Shown one piece after another: positions 45,859-59,469 of a stretch of DNA of 64,000 nt. Location: NCBI GenBank assembly GCA_025331435.1, contig JAIWNI010000010.1, positions 310,001-374,000 on the forward strand. The letters run 5' to 3'. The position numbers were made by a program, and so were the translations under genes. Below the pieces are notes generated by a model, which saw nothing but the letters and a program-made list of their open reading frames with translations, was not told the origin of the DNA and made no database searches. The stretch is from Choanephora cucurbitarum (taxonomy: Eukaryota; Mucoromycota; Mucoromycetes; Mucorales; Choanephoraceae). Each line of letters starts with the position of its first letter. The first letter of the stretch is position 1.

Positions 45859-48004
45859 CAAGATTTCAGCTTTTATTCATCTCCTATAAGTATGACAATA
45901 GTCTAGTAAAGAATAAATAAAATAACGAGTTTTAAAGTTACCAAACGGTCCAAAAAGTGTCGTTGATTGTCAAAATTGATTTACTGTCGAGAATACGTAC
46001 GCAAGAAGAAAAGAAAAAGACATTCAAGTGTTTTCTTACAGAAGAAATCATGTTTAAGTCTATATTTTATGATTGAAGTCAAGAGGCATGATACTGATCA
46101 TATTGTTTGTTTGAGTTCAATTCTATCAAGACTGATAAAGGTGCAATGTTTTAAGGAATAGATTGAGCAAAGAAAGCCAGAATAGCTAAAGCGTACAAAG
46201 CCTTTAGTAGAAACAGTTCTCTTTCAGCTTAAAACGAGGATTTTTGTCATTTTTTGAAACGAGATTTTAAAGGACACAAATATAAGCATCAAATTGATGG
46301 AAAAGAAACTAGCTTTAGCTAACAAACCTCGGAAGATTGACTTCCTATTTAAACAAATTTGATTTGCTAAATGTTGCAAGCAGTTGAACATAAGTAACAA
46401 AATGAAGCAAAAAAGCAAAAAAAAAAGACCATGTCAGTTTATTGCTCCCTATTCACAGCACATTTGTTGTTATATCATACACTGTCTCCGGAAATTATTC
46501 GCTTATAAAAAGGAAGAGCTGCATTTATAGTTGGCTTGCAATCATTTCAAAAACCCACACACTACAAACTAGTTTGAAGTCGATGTGTTTCTGAGCGACC
46601 AATGCATTATCAATCTACAATTGTACATAATAACGTCTTTCTTCTTCCTTTTTCTTAATGGAGAAACTAAGGCTGCTTATCTTATTAACCAGTTTCAATT
46701 CAGTAACCAAATAAGAATTATTCATTGTTACAAGCAGCCGAAAATAAGAGAAGGAGTAATGATGAGCCTTGTTTGTTGTCACCAGGAACCATCATTCAAT
46801 CCTTGACTAGGACTGGTGCTTTCTTTAGAATATAGGGTATATTATCAATTTTACTCCCTATTCTAAAGCATACGACAAAGAAATGACACGAATCTATGCT
46901 TTTAGTGATTAAGGCCTAGAAGGACTAATAAAAAAGTCTCTTGTAAGTTTATGAGTTGTATAGCTCATGAACAAATGGAGTCTTCAGCGAATTCTCTTCA
47001 TTGAATGTAGTCGCTTCTTGGCTCCTTCCATGAACTCTCCATCTCTACAATGCAATTTGCAACTCTTATTTAACAAACATAACCCATAAATTGGCTTATT
47101 GACATCGTTCTGTTTTTTTATTACACAAAATGTGTAATTATATAAACGTGAGCTATGGAGAAGCAAATAGACGATCAATGTCTAAAAAAACTAATACTCG
47201 TTCCATTTGTCGCAGGGACTCATTACCAGTCGCTGTCATTAGTTTTTGTATATGTAAATAAAAAGAATCATCTTTGCTCTTTCTGCGTCATTATACATAT
47301 GCTTCTGGCGCCCGACGCGTATCAACATATAGTAGAAATCACCTTATATATAAGCCATTTTTTTCAAAGGAAAGTAGGTTATCGTGGCTCCTAAAATTGT
47401 TTGCATGAGAAAGGAAACTTGTTCGAAAAAAAAAAAGAAAGTATTCAATTCCTAGGTGTTTATGATAATTAAAAGTAGACTTTACATAAATCCTATTTCA
47501 AGTGACCGATCTAAATGAAAAAAAAAAAGCTCGTTACAACAGCCAAGTATATGCAGACAATAGTAATAAACTTGACTGAGCATAGCTTAAGGTTACACAC
47601 TCCTTGAAATGTCAAATAGTAACAATCTACTAAAAAAGGAGATGCTAAATCCAAATTAATACATACAAAACATTCAAATGGTTATCATTGACTTGTTTCT
47701 TTTTTTTTTCTTTTTTCTTTTTTCTTTCAAATCAAAAGACAGCTCTTGTTTTTCTCTTCTTTTTTTTTATCTCTCTTTGTTTCAATACTTCAAGCAATAG
47801 CCATTGAAGCGTGTTATGGTAAGTTATTCTCCGAGGATGAGAACAATTCTCAACTTTGGAAGTAATCTATCGAGTTTGATAAACCCTCTTTCTCTCTCTA
47901 TTTTTTTTAATTCATTTTTCATATTTCTATCAGTTTCTTTCTTAACTCCTTATTTATAAATCTTTAGGCTAAGCGGTTACCTTTGATTTATAAATATAGT
48001 AGTT
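45859..48004. other. intergenic between gag-like ORF and RhoGEF
   Basis: 2.1 kb with no RT, integrase, LTR or host gene seen. Short frames on both strands are AT-rich noise. From 47700 the plus strand becomes T/C-rich, the leader of the RhoGEF gene. Confidence 0.5.
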
Positions 48005-50482
48005 ATGGGTAATAAATCTAACAGTAATGCTAGGCAATTGAATGCCTATGATTTATCTAAAACACACATATTGTTGGGTGGGATTCAAAAAAAGGTGCAT
48101 GAAGCAAAAGCTTCACGTGTTGGAAAGAGGGCAAGAGAACTTCTCAAGAGGAATTTGGGATTTTTATTAAAAAGAGGCTTTAGCGCTCACCAACTATTGA
48201 CTTACTATGCAACTAACGATGCTCATCCGCTTTCCAGTGCCAATAGTCCAAAAACCAGCAGGCTTCCATCGAATGACGAAGAAGATCAACCAAGCCATCA
48301 TGCGCTTATAGAGTCCTTGTCCAAGAAACACGCATTGCATGCATCGCCCTCTTGGCAATATGTTGCTTCCACGATTGGCGAGCCTCAGTTTCCTCCTATC
48401 GATTCTTTGCCTCGCACTTGGAAAGAAAGTTTAAGACCATATCATCATGATCTGTACGGCTTCACTACAAAACAATCGAAATATCAGGAATTGATCTATG
48501 AAGTTATCTTGACTGAACAATCTTATGTAGATGACTTGATTTTGGTCTATAAGGTAACGATAAACATGTTGTCAAACTGCTGCTAGGCTTAAAGTTCCGA
48601 ATCAATTAGATATTTATCAAAGAAGCACTTCAATGGGATGGACTATCTTCGACAGTAAGACTTTTGTTCGAGAATGTCTTTCAAATCATACGCTTGCACT
48701 TACAATTGCTAAAGGTAATTTGATTCGAAAAAGGAATCAGTGTGTTGACCTTATTCTTATCTTTTATGTGCCTGAGAGTAGGAAGTCAGAGCATTTCAAA
48801 TTGCTGAACACCCAGTAGTTCATTCAATTACGGATATATATAGATCTTTTGTAAGGCTCTAACAGAAACGTTTGAGAAATACATCAAGATCTAATTTACA
48901 ACACATAGATTACACGATTTGGAGTGTATGCATCTTATTTCTCGAATTTCGAAAAAGCCAACAACTTGATTTCAGATGGATTGAAAAACTCGGATGAATT
49001 CGGGCTTTTTGTAGCAGTAAGTATGCTTGATTTTTTTTCCTTGCAAGAAGATGAGGCAGAAATAAGCTCAAAAAGAACTCTGATAGCGCCGCTCACTCTG
49101 GCCTGAATGCCGAAACCTTCCTCTTTCCGCTTACTTGCTCAAACCTATCCAGCGAGTGATGAAATACCCATTGTTCTTTAAATCATTGTTAGAATGCCTA
49201 CCGGAAAGTGATGGCGAAGTAGAAGGAATCCAATCTTTTCTATCAGAGATGGATGTCGTACTACGATACTTTGAGAAACAGAAAAAAGAATCCGAAGACT
49301 TTATCAAACTAGAAGATCTTGCTGGAAGAATTTCAGGATTAGAAGGATCAACTATTCATTTAGCAAAGCATGGAAGAAAGCTCGTTTACGAAGGTTATCT
49401 TACCATTGTTCCGAAAACACAGCAGCCATCTTCTCAAGTGGAGGATTCAGACATTTCGCTTTCTAGTTATTCTCATTCTTCAACATTGAGTAGGCGTAAT
49501 AGTACATTCTCTATAACCTCGAAAAGACAAAAGAAAGCTTATGTTTTCCTGTTTAATGACTTGATCGTTTGTACTACGGTATGTCTGTCAAAATAGCTTT
49601 GTACATCAAACTAACGACCTATGTGTCCATTACCTTCACAACAAAAACAAATAGGAAAGAACCAAACGAAAGACGAGCCAGTCAGAAAACAAAACGATGG
49701 GACCACCTGCCAAAAAGGGTTCCTTTTATGGACCTGCGCCTGATGCGCTCTTCAAAATTACACATACACCTGGAAAGTTGACATTGGTAGATAAGACTGT
49801 CATGCGAGAGATTTTGCCACACACCGAAAGATTATCGCGACGAGGCTCAGCTTTGTTTCAGTCGCTCCGAAGATATAGCTCTCGTATTGATGAAAGTACA
49901 CTTGCTTCTGCCACAAATGAATTTCCAGCTTCATCCTACAGTGTGCCTTTCCAAAAAGAGCCACAGCTCCAACATGCGATCTACGAAAAGCATCCTCTTC
50001 AATTCATTTGCTCAGTAGCCACGCGTAATTTGACAAATATTCATTTTGAAGCCGAAACATCCGAAGAAAAAGAAACATGGTGCAGACATTTGGAGAGCGT
50101 TTTAGACGAGCATTTACAAAGAAATGTTCAACACTCAGCACAACGGCCTCAAAACGATGGAAATGAGCCATTCCCAATCGAATTAGAGGATCCATATCAT
50201 ACTCTGAGCCCCTCCAATTCACATTATTCGCTTGACACTGCATCTTCTGCTGACTCGATTGGTTTTTCATCAGCATGGGCAGGTTATTGCGATGTCGAGA
50301 AGATGGAATTGGATGAAATAGAACAGAAATCGAAAACCAATATAACAGCAGACAAAAACCAAGAGTTTATTGATACCCTTCTTTGCGAGTTTGATGACAA
50401 TATTTGGTCCATTGGTGGACCAGCTGGACTGTCACCACACCAATTACGAAAGACATTCTCTAATATCAGCCTTGGTCTGTAA
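48005..50482 (+). CDS. Rho guanine-nucleotide exchange factor (DH-PH)
   Basis: Six exons: 48005-48553, 48610-48714, 48782-48850, 48909-49016, 49087-49578 and 49655-50482; 716 residues. DH domain begins YQELIYEVILTEQSYVDDL (CR1), continues GVYASYFSNFEKANNLI and reaches PLSAYLLKPIQRVMKYPLFF (CR3), the helix that opens the GTPase switch. The PH domain follows: VYEGYLTI, KKAYVFLFNDLIVCTT and, after a long insert, ETSEEKETWCRHLESVLDEH. The N-terminal 170 residues are basic then Ser-rich. It catalyses GDP release from Rho/Cdc42-type GTPases at membranes. Exon joins restore DH motifs in every case, all phase 0. The target GTPase cannot be told from sequence. Confidence 0.9.
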
Positions 50483-52649
50483 TACAGGAGGGAGAAGGCA
50501 GCATAGGTATATTGAATACACTCGTCAATGTATTCTTATACAACTAGAATAAGTTCTATATAAAAGCAAATATTTTGACAAATTTCCATAAATTCAACAA
50601 AAGGTAGCAATTTTGAAATTTCCTTCTTTTTGATTTGCTTGCGTGTAATACTGTCTGTTAAATTCGATTACAATGATTTAGAACACTGCCTAAAATTACA
50701 AAAGCAATTGGGAGAGTTTATCATACAAAGGTTTCTCTGAATGAGATTTGAAATAAACTACGAGTCAATCATTTATTGATGGCTAACTAACTTCTTAAGG
50801 CAGGGTAACTTGAAAAATCTTATATAATCAGGCAGGGTCTTTTTTTTTTGATAAAAAGTAGTTCAAAATCATGCAAAAAAAGAAGAAGACTAGATTTTAG
50901 GATTTGTAAATTGATTTTTATTTATTTAAAAGAATAAGAAGTCTATTAGCCAGTTTTTTATGAGAAAAAACTGTTTCTAAGGGTAACCAAACGTGGAGGT
51001 TGACTTCTATCTACCCTCTTCTCTAACTTACGGTGTGAGATACCACTTGATCCAGTTCTAGAAAGAAAAGAACCAAGGGAAGACCATACCAAGCCTAGAC
51101 TGAGTCACCCGCCGGGGTTAAAGTCGGCTTATAACAGGATAGAGAATTTTCACATACAATATGAGGAGATATGGAGGTGCATCTCCCAACCCATACGATG
51201 TTACTTCTACTCTCGCGAATTGCTTCACTTTGTCTCCCAAGCCAGAACCTGCCTCGTGCCTCTGTAATATATTGGGTCTGCTGTGCGGCAAGTGTAGCCA
51301 GTCTAGCTCCAGCTCATCCCTCCTCTCGCGTACTGTTGAGAAGAAAAGGATACTGCCACAAACTAGGTGAAAGAGCTCAACCTTTCTCTACTGCTCCTAC
51401 TGAAAGGACTAAAAAGCAAAAGAAAGAGAAGAGCGGAAACACATGAGATCAGTAAGCACCCATCACTCACATGCCTCCAACGCATTTGCTATAAAGCATC
51501 TACGCAACACCTTTCTACATCCACTTTATGTTCGCTACCACCGTCGTCAACGCCACAATAAAGGGACTATCCTAGAATGTGCGATAGCAAGAATCACCTT
51601 GCCCTTGAGTGAAAAAAAAAGAAAAAAAAGAAAACACCCTTGATTTTCGAAATTTAAGCTGTTTACAAAAAAGCAGTCTTACTGGTGACGAAAGCATAAC
51701 CACATGATGAAGCTATAACAATCTTGTTTGCATAAACTAGTAGAGAGTAAACAAGAGGAGGATCATTAAAAAGGCTCTCCATTCTTCTCTTCTTCGTTTA
51801 TGCCGCTAATGACATTCATATCAACTCCTCTATAAATTAAAGTGACACATAGCCAACTTATTCTATGCGGAGCAACAAAAAAGAAAGAAAGTGTAAAGAC
51901 AGGACATTTACTTTTATTATTGGAGCCTGCTAGAAAAGCAATCTTTTCAATGCGATGATATGAAAAGTATAAAAGTTGTTAATGAGAATGGCCAAAACCC
52001 TCTAAACTTCTGTGCTTGATTTACTGTCAAAAAAACAGACAAAACTTAATGGAGGCATCATCTTTTTTTTTAATTCTCTTTCAACAACTGGAATCCGAGT
52101 ACAGTCACTGAATGCAGGATTTGAGGTTTCTTTGCATTGAAAGAGTATATGCTGAAACCAGCATAAATGCCTTGATGTGGCAGTGCTGAAAAGCCAATGG
52201 ACTACTCGATTTGGCGCTCATCTTTTCAATAGTATTTCTAAAGCTTGGTTTTAAAACTACTTAGCTTCAGAGCCTCAGTGAGCATAACTGTGTTGATATC
52301 TTTGAGTGATATGCCGAATTTATCACTAAAGATAAAAAAGAAGCTTTTCTGTTTCTGGAAGAACTATTGTTACTCTTCTTGTCAAATGGCATCTTGTGCC
52401 AAACTGTTTAAGTGCACCATAAAAGAGAGGTGTCTAGGCTAGCTTTACGCCTTTGGTTTCTTTGATGCTGACTGAAAGTGAAGTATCTTTTGGTGAACTG
52501 ATAGTGTGTAAGCAGACATAGTGCGTAGTCTAAAAAGAGTAATTTTTTTGGGATTGAATTTCACAAAAATATATACGTATGCAAACCAAAAGTACGTGTT
52601 TTTTTCTTTCCTGTTTTTTTTTCTTCTTAAAGAATAGAAATCAAGTCAA
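50483..52649. other. intergenic, with a somewhat GC-richer island at 51000-51640
   Basis: 2.2 kb. 51000-51640 is less AT-rich than its surroundings and has overlapping short frames in all plus-strand registers and one in minus, but none has a domain, splice pattern or RNA-gene signature I can name. The rest is AT-rich with A/T tracts. T-rich leader of NPL4 begins near 52590. Confidence 0.45.
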
Positions 52650-54918
52650 ATGGTACATGGCATAACTAGAAGCAGCTGTAGCTCATACCAAAAACTAATT
52701 ATTTTCTCTCTTTTATTATTGACAACAGTTGCTTCGTGTACGTTCAAAAGAAGGCATGCATAGAATCGAAGTCAGTGGAGGAGAGACTTTCGGTTCATTC
52801 GCACAAAAAATAGCAGCCACTCTAAAGCTCGATGACTACCATAGCATTACTATGGGAAAAACACCTAATAATCCTAATGAGATACGTATTGTCGAGGTAG
52901 CTGAACAGCCAGTTGAGTCTGCCGGATTAAGGTAATTATAAAATAGGAAACACAATTGACTTTTAGGTGATAGACTGACATGCATGAATAAAGACATGGT
53001 GATATTCTGTATATATCTTTTGCTGATTCACCAGAACAACCAACAACCCAAGAGAACCAAAGCAGAAATGATTCTCCATATATCAATGTGAAACAAGACG
53101 AAGTAGACGACTTTCTAGAGAAGCAGAGAGGCCTTATAGATCGTAAAAAGGATCCCAAGTTGTAAGTCAACAACCGGCAAAGGGTAGAGTGGGAAAAGAG
53201 AGACTAGTCAACTTACAATCTAATTAGTTGTCGTCATGGAGATAATGCTATGTGTGATTATTGTATGCCTTTAGAGGTAAAGACTGAATTGAAAGAATAG
53301 AAGAAATGAAGTATGTTGATCTCTTTTTATAACAAAAAACAGCCTTATGATACATCCTACTTAGAGGAAAACAAAATCAAACATATGTCATTCCATGCCT
53401 ACTTGAGACAACATAGTGCAGCACAGCATTCAAAAAACTCGGCTGCTCCTGGAAACAATTTACCTCCTTTGGACGAGCAAGATTTCAAGGTCAAGGTACC
53501 ATGTTCAGGTGGCCATGCTCCTTGGCCAGAGGGTATTTGTACAAAATGTCAACCTAGTGCTATTACACTTCAGAGCCAGGTATAGAAATCATTAAATGGT
53601 ATAAATCAATGCACTGGATTTACCTTTTTCTTTTTCTTTTTCTTTAAAGCCATACCGTATGGTAGATCATGTTGAATTCTCCTCAGCTTCTTTGATCGAC
53701 TCTTTCTTGAACTATTGGCGTCTTTCTGGTTCACAACGCTTTGGATACCTTTATGGCCGCTATGAGCCTTATGCTGAAGTGCCTTTGGGCATTAAGGCAG
53801 TCGTGGAAGCCATTTACGAACCACCTCAACAGGATCATTCAGACGGCATTCAATTGGCAGATCCATGGGAGGAAGAAGCTAAGATCAATGCTGTAGCAAA
53901 AGCATGTGGATTGACTAAGATTGGAATGATCTTTTCAGATCTAGTGGATGACGGTACAGGCAGTGGAAGTGTGGTCCCCAAACGCCATGTAAACTCTTAT
54001 TTCTTGTCATCAGTCGAGTGCATTTTTGCTGCTGAGATGCAACGTCGTCACCCTAACGTTAGCAAGCATTCGATCACAGGCAAATTTGGATCCAAGTTTG
54101 TCACCTGCGTCGCTTCAGGTGATGTTGATGGAAATATCGATGTTACAGCGTATCAAGTGTCTGATACATTGACTGCACTAAATGAGGCAGGCATCGTTGA
54201 GGCCAGTAGAAAACCTTCTGTCATGCGTGTCAAAGATAGTATTCCTCATGAAAGATACGTGCCAGAAGTGTTCTATAAGTTCAAAAATGAGTACAACGTA
54301 CTTGTGAAACAGCCTGCAAAGCCTACTTTCCCTGTAGAATATCTCCTAGTTAACGTAAGGCAACTATTCTTATCTCTTAATAGACGAACTCAACAGATGA
54401 TAATGGTAACAAATAGGTCACACATGGTTTCCCGCATAATCCCTCTCCTTTGTTCAATCCAGAAGCAAGCTTTCCTATTGAAAACAGAGAGGGAATCGAT
54501 CATCAAGATGTTGCTGCCCTTTCAAAGCTGATCAATTCTGCCAATTCATCTCAAGAACTGAAGAACAAATTGGCCAATTTCCACGCTTTATGTTTCATTC
54601 ATTCTACTGATATATTGTCAGCAGAAGAATTTGAACAATTCTGCAAAATAATCCTTAGCCCAGAAGCTGATATGGAATTGCTGAATACAATCAATGGCTG
54701 GCATACATTACAGATGATTGTGAAAGAAGCAGGTAAGTTCTTGTTATCAATGCTTATTTTGATCCTCACATTTTGTCTTAGGCACAAGCACAGCTGCAGC
54801 ATCTAATGATAGACAAGCTTTGAGCGGAAACGCACTGATTAACTGTAGACATTGTACATTTGCTAATTCTTCAAGAAACGAAAGTTGTGAGATGTGTGGT
54901 CTTCCTTTATCCGAATAA
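52650..54918 (+). CDS. NPL4: Npl4, cofactor of Cdc48/p97
   Basis: Eight exons: 52650-52652 (ATG alone), 52729-52931, 52994-53161, 53228-53276, 53343-53579, 53650-54354, 54417-54732, 54782-54918; 605 residues. Starts M|LLRVRSKEGMHRIEV, a UBX-like domain. The zinc-finger region has CRHGDNAMCDYCMPLE and FHAYLRQ...CSGGHAPWPEGICTKCQP. The NPL4 MPN-like domain contains VDHVEFSSASLIDSFLNYWR, GYLYGRYEPYAEVPLGIKA and VVPKRHVNSYFLSSVECI. The C-terminus ends with an NZF finger, NCRHCTFANSSRNESCEMCG, absent from some yeast homologues. With Ufd1, Npl4 unfolds ubiquitin for Cdc48 in ER-associated degradation. The first exon is inferred because no upstream Met fits and the intron has donor GTACAT and acceptor CAG. 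Confidence 0.93.
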
Positions 54919-55909
54919 AAAATAAGAATAGAAGTAGTTAGCGTCGCTCAAAGTTTTTGTCTCTTTCTTTTAAACAATTGATCTTGTAACTTTTGATTCC
55001 TCATTGTTGGCAATGATCTGTCGTTGTGTTTTCTTTCTTTTGTTTCAAGAACAAGATAATAGCACCTTGCTCTAAACTTCCGTAGCCCTATAGATATCTT
55101 TGAGGGTATTCTCTTTTACACTTATTTGTCGTGTACAATCAACTTAGAAAGACTAACCCTTCGAAAAAAAACAGATGATCTATCAGCAATGAAACGCACG
55201 TATTAGTTGACCGAGTTGAATTTCGACTATAAAAAAAAAGTAAAGAAGTCTGAACATCATGTTGTGAATGAAGAAAAGTCAAAGTTGGGTTTGTTAAGAA
55301 GCCTCAACCAGTCCGAATTTCAGGTTACCAATGATATCCACTTATTTTAACAAGCGGAGAATCAAGCCTAAACAATGATTGAACAAATGAAGTATAGAGG
55401 CAAAGAACATCGAAGTGAACGTTTAAGCGTGCCGGTAAACGATGAAGCAATACTAACTAAACGTCATAAGTATAAAGCTCAACTGCTGCTGTAATAGCTC
55501 TGTTCTTTTTTTTTTACGCGAATACTTTCAGTAATAACTGTAGAATCTCACAAGAAGAGTGACTTTAACAATAATTAGATTCTAATGTATGTCTGTGCCC
55601 CTTTAAGAAAACCTTATTTAACCATCAGTAAGTCAACTAAACACTACTGAAATACAATGTTAACCTACATACGTGTATGTATGGTTGTTTATCTTCAGTA
55701 CTATTATAGCTAGAATCAGCAAAATGACAAATAAACAGAACTGAAATGAGAAGTCAAAAAAAAAAAAAGATACAATGACGTATAGAAACTTTTGTGTCTG
55801 ACTGAAGAAAGTTTAAGCGAGAACAAACACAAAAACCATGTCATGACTTTTTTATTCTTTGCAATATTTTTCTTTCTTCTATTTTGTTTCTTCTTTTTTC
55901 GTTTTGCGA
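54919..55909. other. intergenic between NPL4 and alpha-arrestin
   Basis: About 1 kb, AT-rich, no supported gene on either strand. T/C-rich leader directly before ATG 55910. Confidence 0.55.
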
Positions 55910-57840
55910 ATGACAAACGCTTCGAGAAATAGCATTATAGCATCTTCTGAACCTATGCCACCTCCTCAGTCACACTTACCATCCACTCACATTCATGGAC
56001 AGACACCAGCACAAACATTTCTTAATGTAAATTATCCTCCAAGCGGTACAGGTAGTGCCAACAGAAGTCGAAGTAATTCTCAGTCCCAACTTTCGTCAAG
56101 CGCGCCTTCACTTGGTACACCACTAGGGAGCAATAACAATAGCAGCAATACCATAAGTGATCAGTCTGCCCGTAGTAGCACCAGTTCAGTTGGAGAAGGC
56201 AGACGAAGAGGAGATACGCTCTCGGGCTCACCTATGTTAACTATTGATTTTGAGGGAGGAAATCAAGTCATTGTACGCCCTAACCGTGTTGTTCGAGGTA
56301 AGGTGGTTCTCAATTTAACAGAGCGAATACATGTAACAAGGATCAAGATCAAAGTAAGTTACACAAGTTGAATGCTATGACAACATCTTAAGAAACGGCA
56401 TATTAGTTCCGGGCAGAGGAAGCCGCTATGGTCAAGATAGATGAGGGTGGATCTGATGGCAAAGGTGAATGGGTTCATGAAATGATAACTACCTTTTTTG
56501 AATCAGAGTGGAAATTGTTTGGACAAGAAAGTTCACGTAAGGTGTTTTCTCAAGAAAAAAAAAAGTTCAATGACGCCATATTCAACTTTTCCCTTCTTTT
56601 TCCTCTTTTTCTTTTGTAAAGCATATTCACAGAGCGCTTGGGAAGAACTGGAACCAAATTGTTATGAATATCCATTTGCGCTGAAGGTAAACAAGAAGGA
56701 AATCAATAGGTTTTTAGAGAACATATCGTCTAATTTGAACTAGTTTCCAAATGTCAACTATCCTCCTTCAATGGAAGAGCCTGCTGGATTTGGCATTCGA
56801 TACATTTGGACTGCTCAAGTAGATGGACCTGCACTTCAGTCAGGGCTGAAGAGTAAAGAATACATTACTCCTTATAGACCTATTATTGTGTCTATTCAAG
56901 GTAAAGTGATAAGCAGATTTCATGCGTATACATATAACCGAGTTTACTGAAACAAACCTATCTATTTAGATAAAGAATGGGTTTACAAAACTACATTGAA
57001 AGACAAGAAGCAAGCATTGACAGAAGTCCAAGCGAAACTAGATAAACAGACATATTGTCCAGGTATAAAAAAATGATTCACATACAACAAAGAGAATGTT
57101 TACACTTATTTTTTCTTAAAAAAAAAGATGAATTATTCAAGATGCAATTGAATATGACTATTCTTCATTCTGATTCTAAGATCACAAGCATTGTCTATCG
57201 ACTCCGTAAACACCACCAAGGTAAAATGTTAGTCCAGCAAGGTACTGCTTTCAAGGAAAGTATCCGTACCATTGTCCAACAGACGCTTAACATGACATCG
57301 TCTGATACAACTCAACTGTCTGAAAACATTGAGTTCGACATGCCGACGCGATACGTTTCACCTTCATTTACATCTCGTCATACTCGTGTCTTTTATGACC
57401 TTCACTTCCAAGTGACGATCGATCAAGGTCACCTATTCAAGACAAGTCATACAGTTGAATTCTCCATTCCTTTGTCGATAGCCAACTTGCCTCATGAACA
57501 ACTGCTTCGAATTCCTGACTTAACGGCTATACAGCACTATACTGATTCTACAGAATGCCCCTTGTTTTTCGATGCTGCCTTGAATGAGCCACCAGCACCC
57601 CAAGGACTTCCCTCTGAACTGATTGGTCCTTTGACAGCTGCTCTCACTAGTCCAGGTAATGCAAGCGAAGATCAGCCTCCCAGTTATTTTAGTTTACCCG
57701 AATTACCTCCTCAACTTCAACTAAGAAGAGAGAGACAAGAAAAAACTGTGTTCATGACAAGACAGGCTCGAGGTGCCTATCACGGTGCTGATCTCACTGA
57801 AGCCACTGTCATTTCAGGTGTCTTTGATGAAGATTGGTAA
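55910..57840 (+). CDS. alpha-arrestin (ART-like) with PPSY motif
   Basis: About six exons. The first is Ser/Pro/Asn-rich (disordered), then MLTIDFEGGNQVIVRPNRVV starts the arrestin N-lobe, with GKVVLNLTERIHVTRIKIKF. Later exons give WEELEPNCYEYPFALKFPNV, GFGIRYIWTAQVDGP and the C-lobe with ITSIVYRLRKHHQG and DLHFQVTIDQGHLFKTSHTV. Near the C-terminus QPPSYFSLPELPPQ contains a PPxY motif, the binding site for Rsp5/Nedd4 ubiquitin ligase WW domains. Alpha-arrestins recruit the ligase to plasma-membrane transporters for endocytosis. ATG 55910 is chosen; the frame is open further upstream but T-rich. The exon beginning around 57128 follows an A tract, so its acceptor is uncertain. Confidence 0.85.
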
Positions 57841-57907
57841 AGAGAAATAAAGAAAAGGAAGGAAACAGCTGACGTCCTTTTCTTTGTTTTGTTTATTTAA
57901 TAATAAA

Positions 57908-59433
57908 TCAGTTCCATCCCCAAACTTCTTTTACCCATTGTCCCAAATCCATTTCAACGTTTTCCCATTTAGCAATGAAAGGATGCTCTAACATACGAGC
58001 AGGTGTAGGTCTGTAATTTGAATCCTTCGTCAAACTAGGGAAGAGAAGAGGTTAGACGAAAATTCATTTGATTTGGTTTGAGTTTATCTATATTTACCAG
58101 ATAGCAACGAAATTTTTGCATTCATCAGAGATATGTTCGCCCTTGATCTCTGGAACTGGTTGACGAACAATGAAATCAAGCAATTCAAAAATAGAAAGAT
58201 GCGGTTGACCAGGAGGAGGTAAAGCAGGGCAATTTTGTGATACTTCAATCAAAGTTAAGCCTAATGACCAAATATCTGATTGTACTGCATATGCATTGCC
58301 TTGAATACGTTCAGGCTAATTCAATGGATAAGCAAAAAAAAAGTTTTCATGATTGTTTCTTATTAAGACTTACAGCCATGTAATATTGCGTGCCAGTAAA
58401 TGTCTGAGCAATTGAGTTGATCAATTCACCAGAAACACCAAAATCACACAATTTGATTTCACCTTTTCGTGATACCACAATATTTGAAGGCTTGATGTCT
58501 ATAAACAAGAAGGTTATGATATAAACAAACAAAACTATGGCTGTTTATTCATTACCTCTATGAATCACTCGCTTTGAATGCAAATAAACTAGACCTTTAC
58601 AAACCTGATAAGAAAAAAGAAACGAGAATGAGTCTTCCTTATTTTTCCGTACTATTGCATTTGTATAAAGTTACAGATTCAGCAATGCGCTCTAATACAG
58701 GCTCACCAATAATGCCTCCTAGATCCCTTGCTCTCTTATAAATATCCTCCAAACTGCCTGCTTCACAATATTCCATACATAACGAGACAGTTGTATCACC
58801 ATCATCTAAAAACGCACCATAAAATGAAACGATATAAGGCGAATCGCATGTTTTTAGAAATGCAAGTTCACGCAAGATTTGACGCTGAACAGCTGGATCA
58901 GGTTCAGTTGAGATGGACTAGATAATGGTCAGCCTTCATAATCAATAGAGTAAATCACACTTTACTTTTTTGGCCATAATCAATTCTGTAGGTTTATGTC
59001 TGACTTTGCGTACGGTACCTGCCGCACCTTCACCTAGCCGAGAAAGCGTCTCGAGATCGTCTGCTTTAATCTCCATAAAGTGACTTGCCTGTTCTGAAGG
59101 AGGTTCGACAGGTTGAGAAGTAGATGGGGGTAAAGGTGCTTCACGTAAGACGGGCATATCGTGGTTTTTTAGATCGTGTTGCTGTAGATAAGAGGCAGCT
59201 AATGATGTTTCTTCTTCGGGCTTAGTATTGTATTCATTGCTTGTTGAATTTCCATTGACGATATTGCCTAACTGTTCTCGGAAGCGATTATTTGAGTTGG
59301 TGCCGAGGTAAGAAGAGTTGGGTGATAGAGCGTTTGAGGCGGGTTCAAGGTGTTTTGAAGTCAAGCGAAGTCCAGGTTTACGCTTGCCACCAGCTTTTGG
59401 TTGGCCTAGAGTTAATTCGGGTGTAAGGGACAT
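57908..59433 (-). CDS. MAP kinase kinase (Mkk1/Pek1-like)
   Basis: Minus-strand gene of about seven exons. Disordered N-terminus to residue 120, then the kinase: [20 protein letters not shown] (P-loop), IMAKK with the ATP-binding Lys, [48 protein letters not shown] (catalytic loop), [20 protein letters not shown] with the two activation-loop sites in the MAPKK pattern S-x3-T-like SIAQTF, then [20 protein letters not shown] and the short C-terminus ending [23 protein letters not shown]...MAPERIQG resembles the cell-wall-integrity MAPKKs (S. cerevisiae Mkk1/2, S. pombe Pek1) more than Pbs2 or Ste7. The start [10 protein letters not shown] at 59433 has a CA microsatellite 20 bases upstream. Confidence 0.92.
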
Positions 59434-59455
59434 TCTTTTTTCTTTCTGGTGTACA

Positions 59456-59469
59456 CACACACACACACT
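59456..59469 (+). repeat. (CA)n microsatellite in MAPKK leader
   Basis: Seven CA units immediately upstream of the MAPKK start codon (the gene is on the minus strand), in its 5' leader. Confidence 0.8.

Noticed and set aside
51161..51646. Cluster of short overlapping frames as a multi-exon gene
   Set aside because: No splice arrangement gave a conserved-looking product; left as an unexplained composition island.
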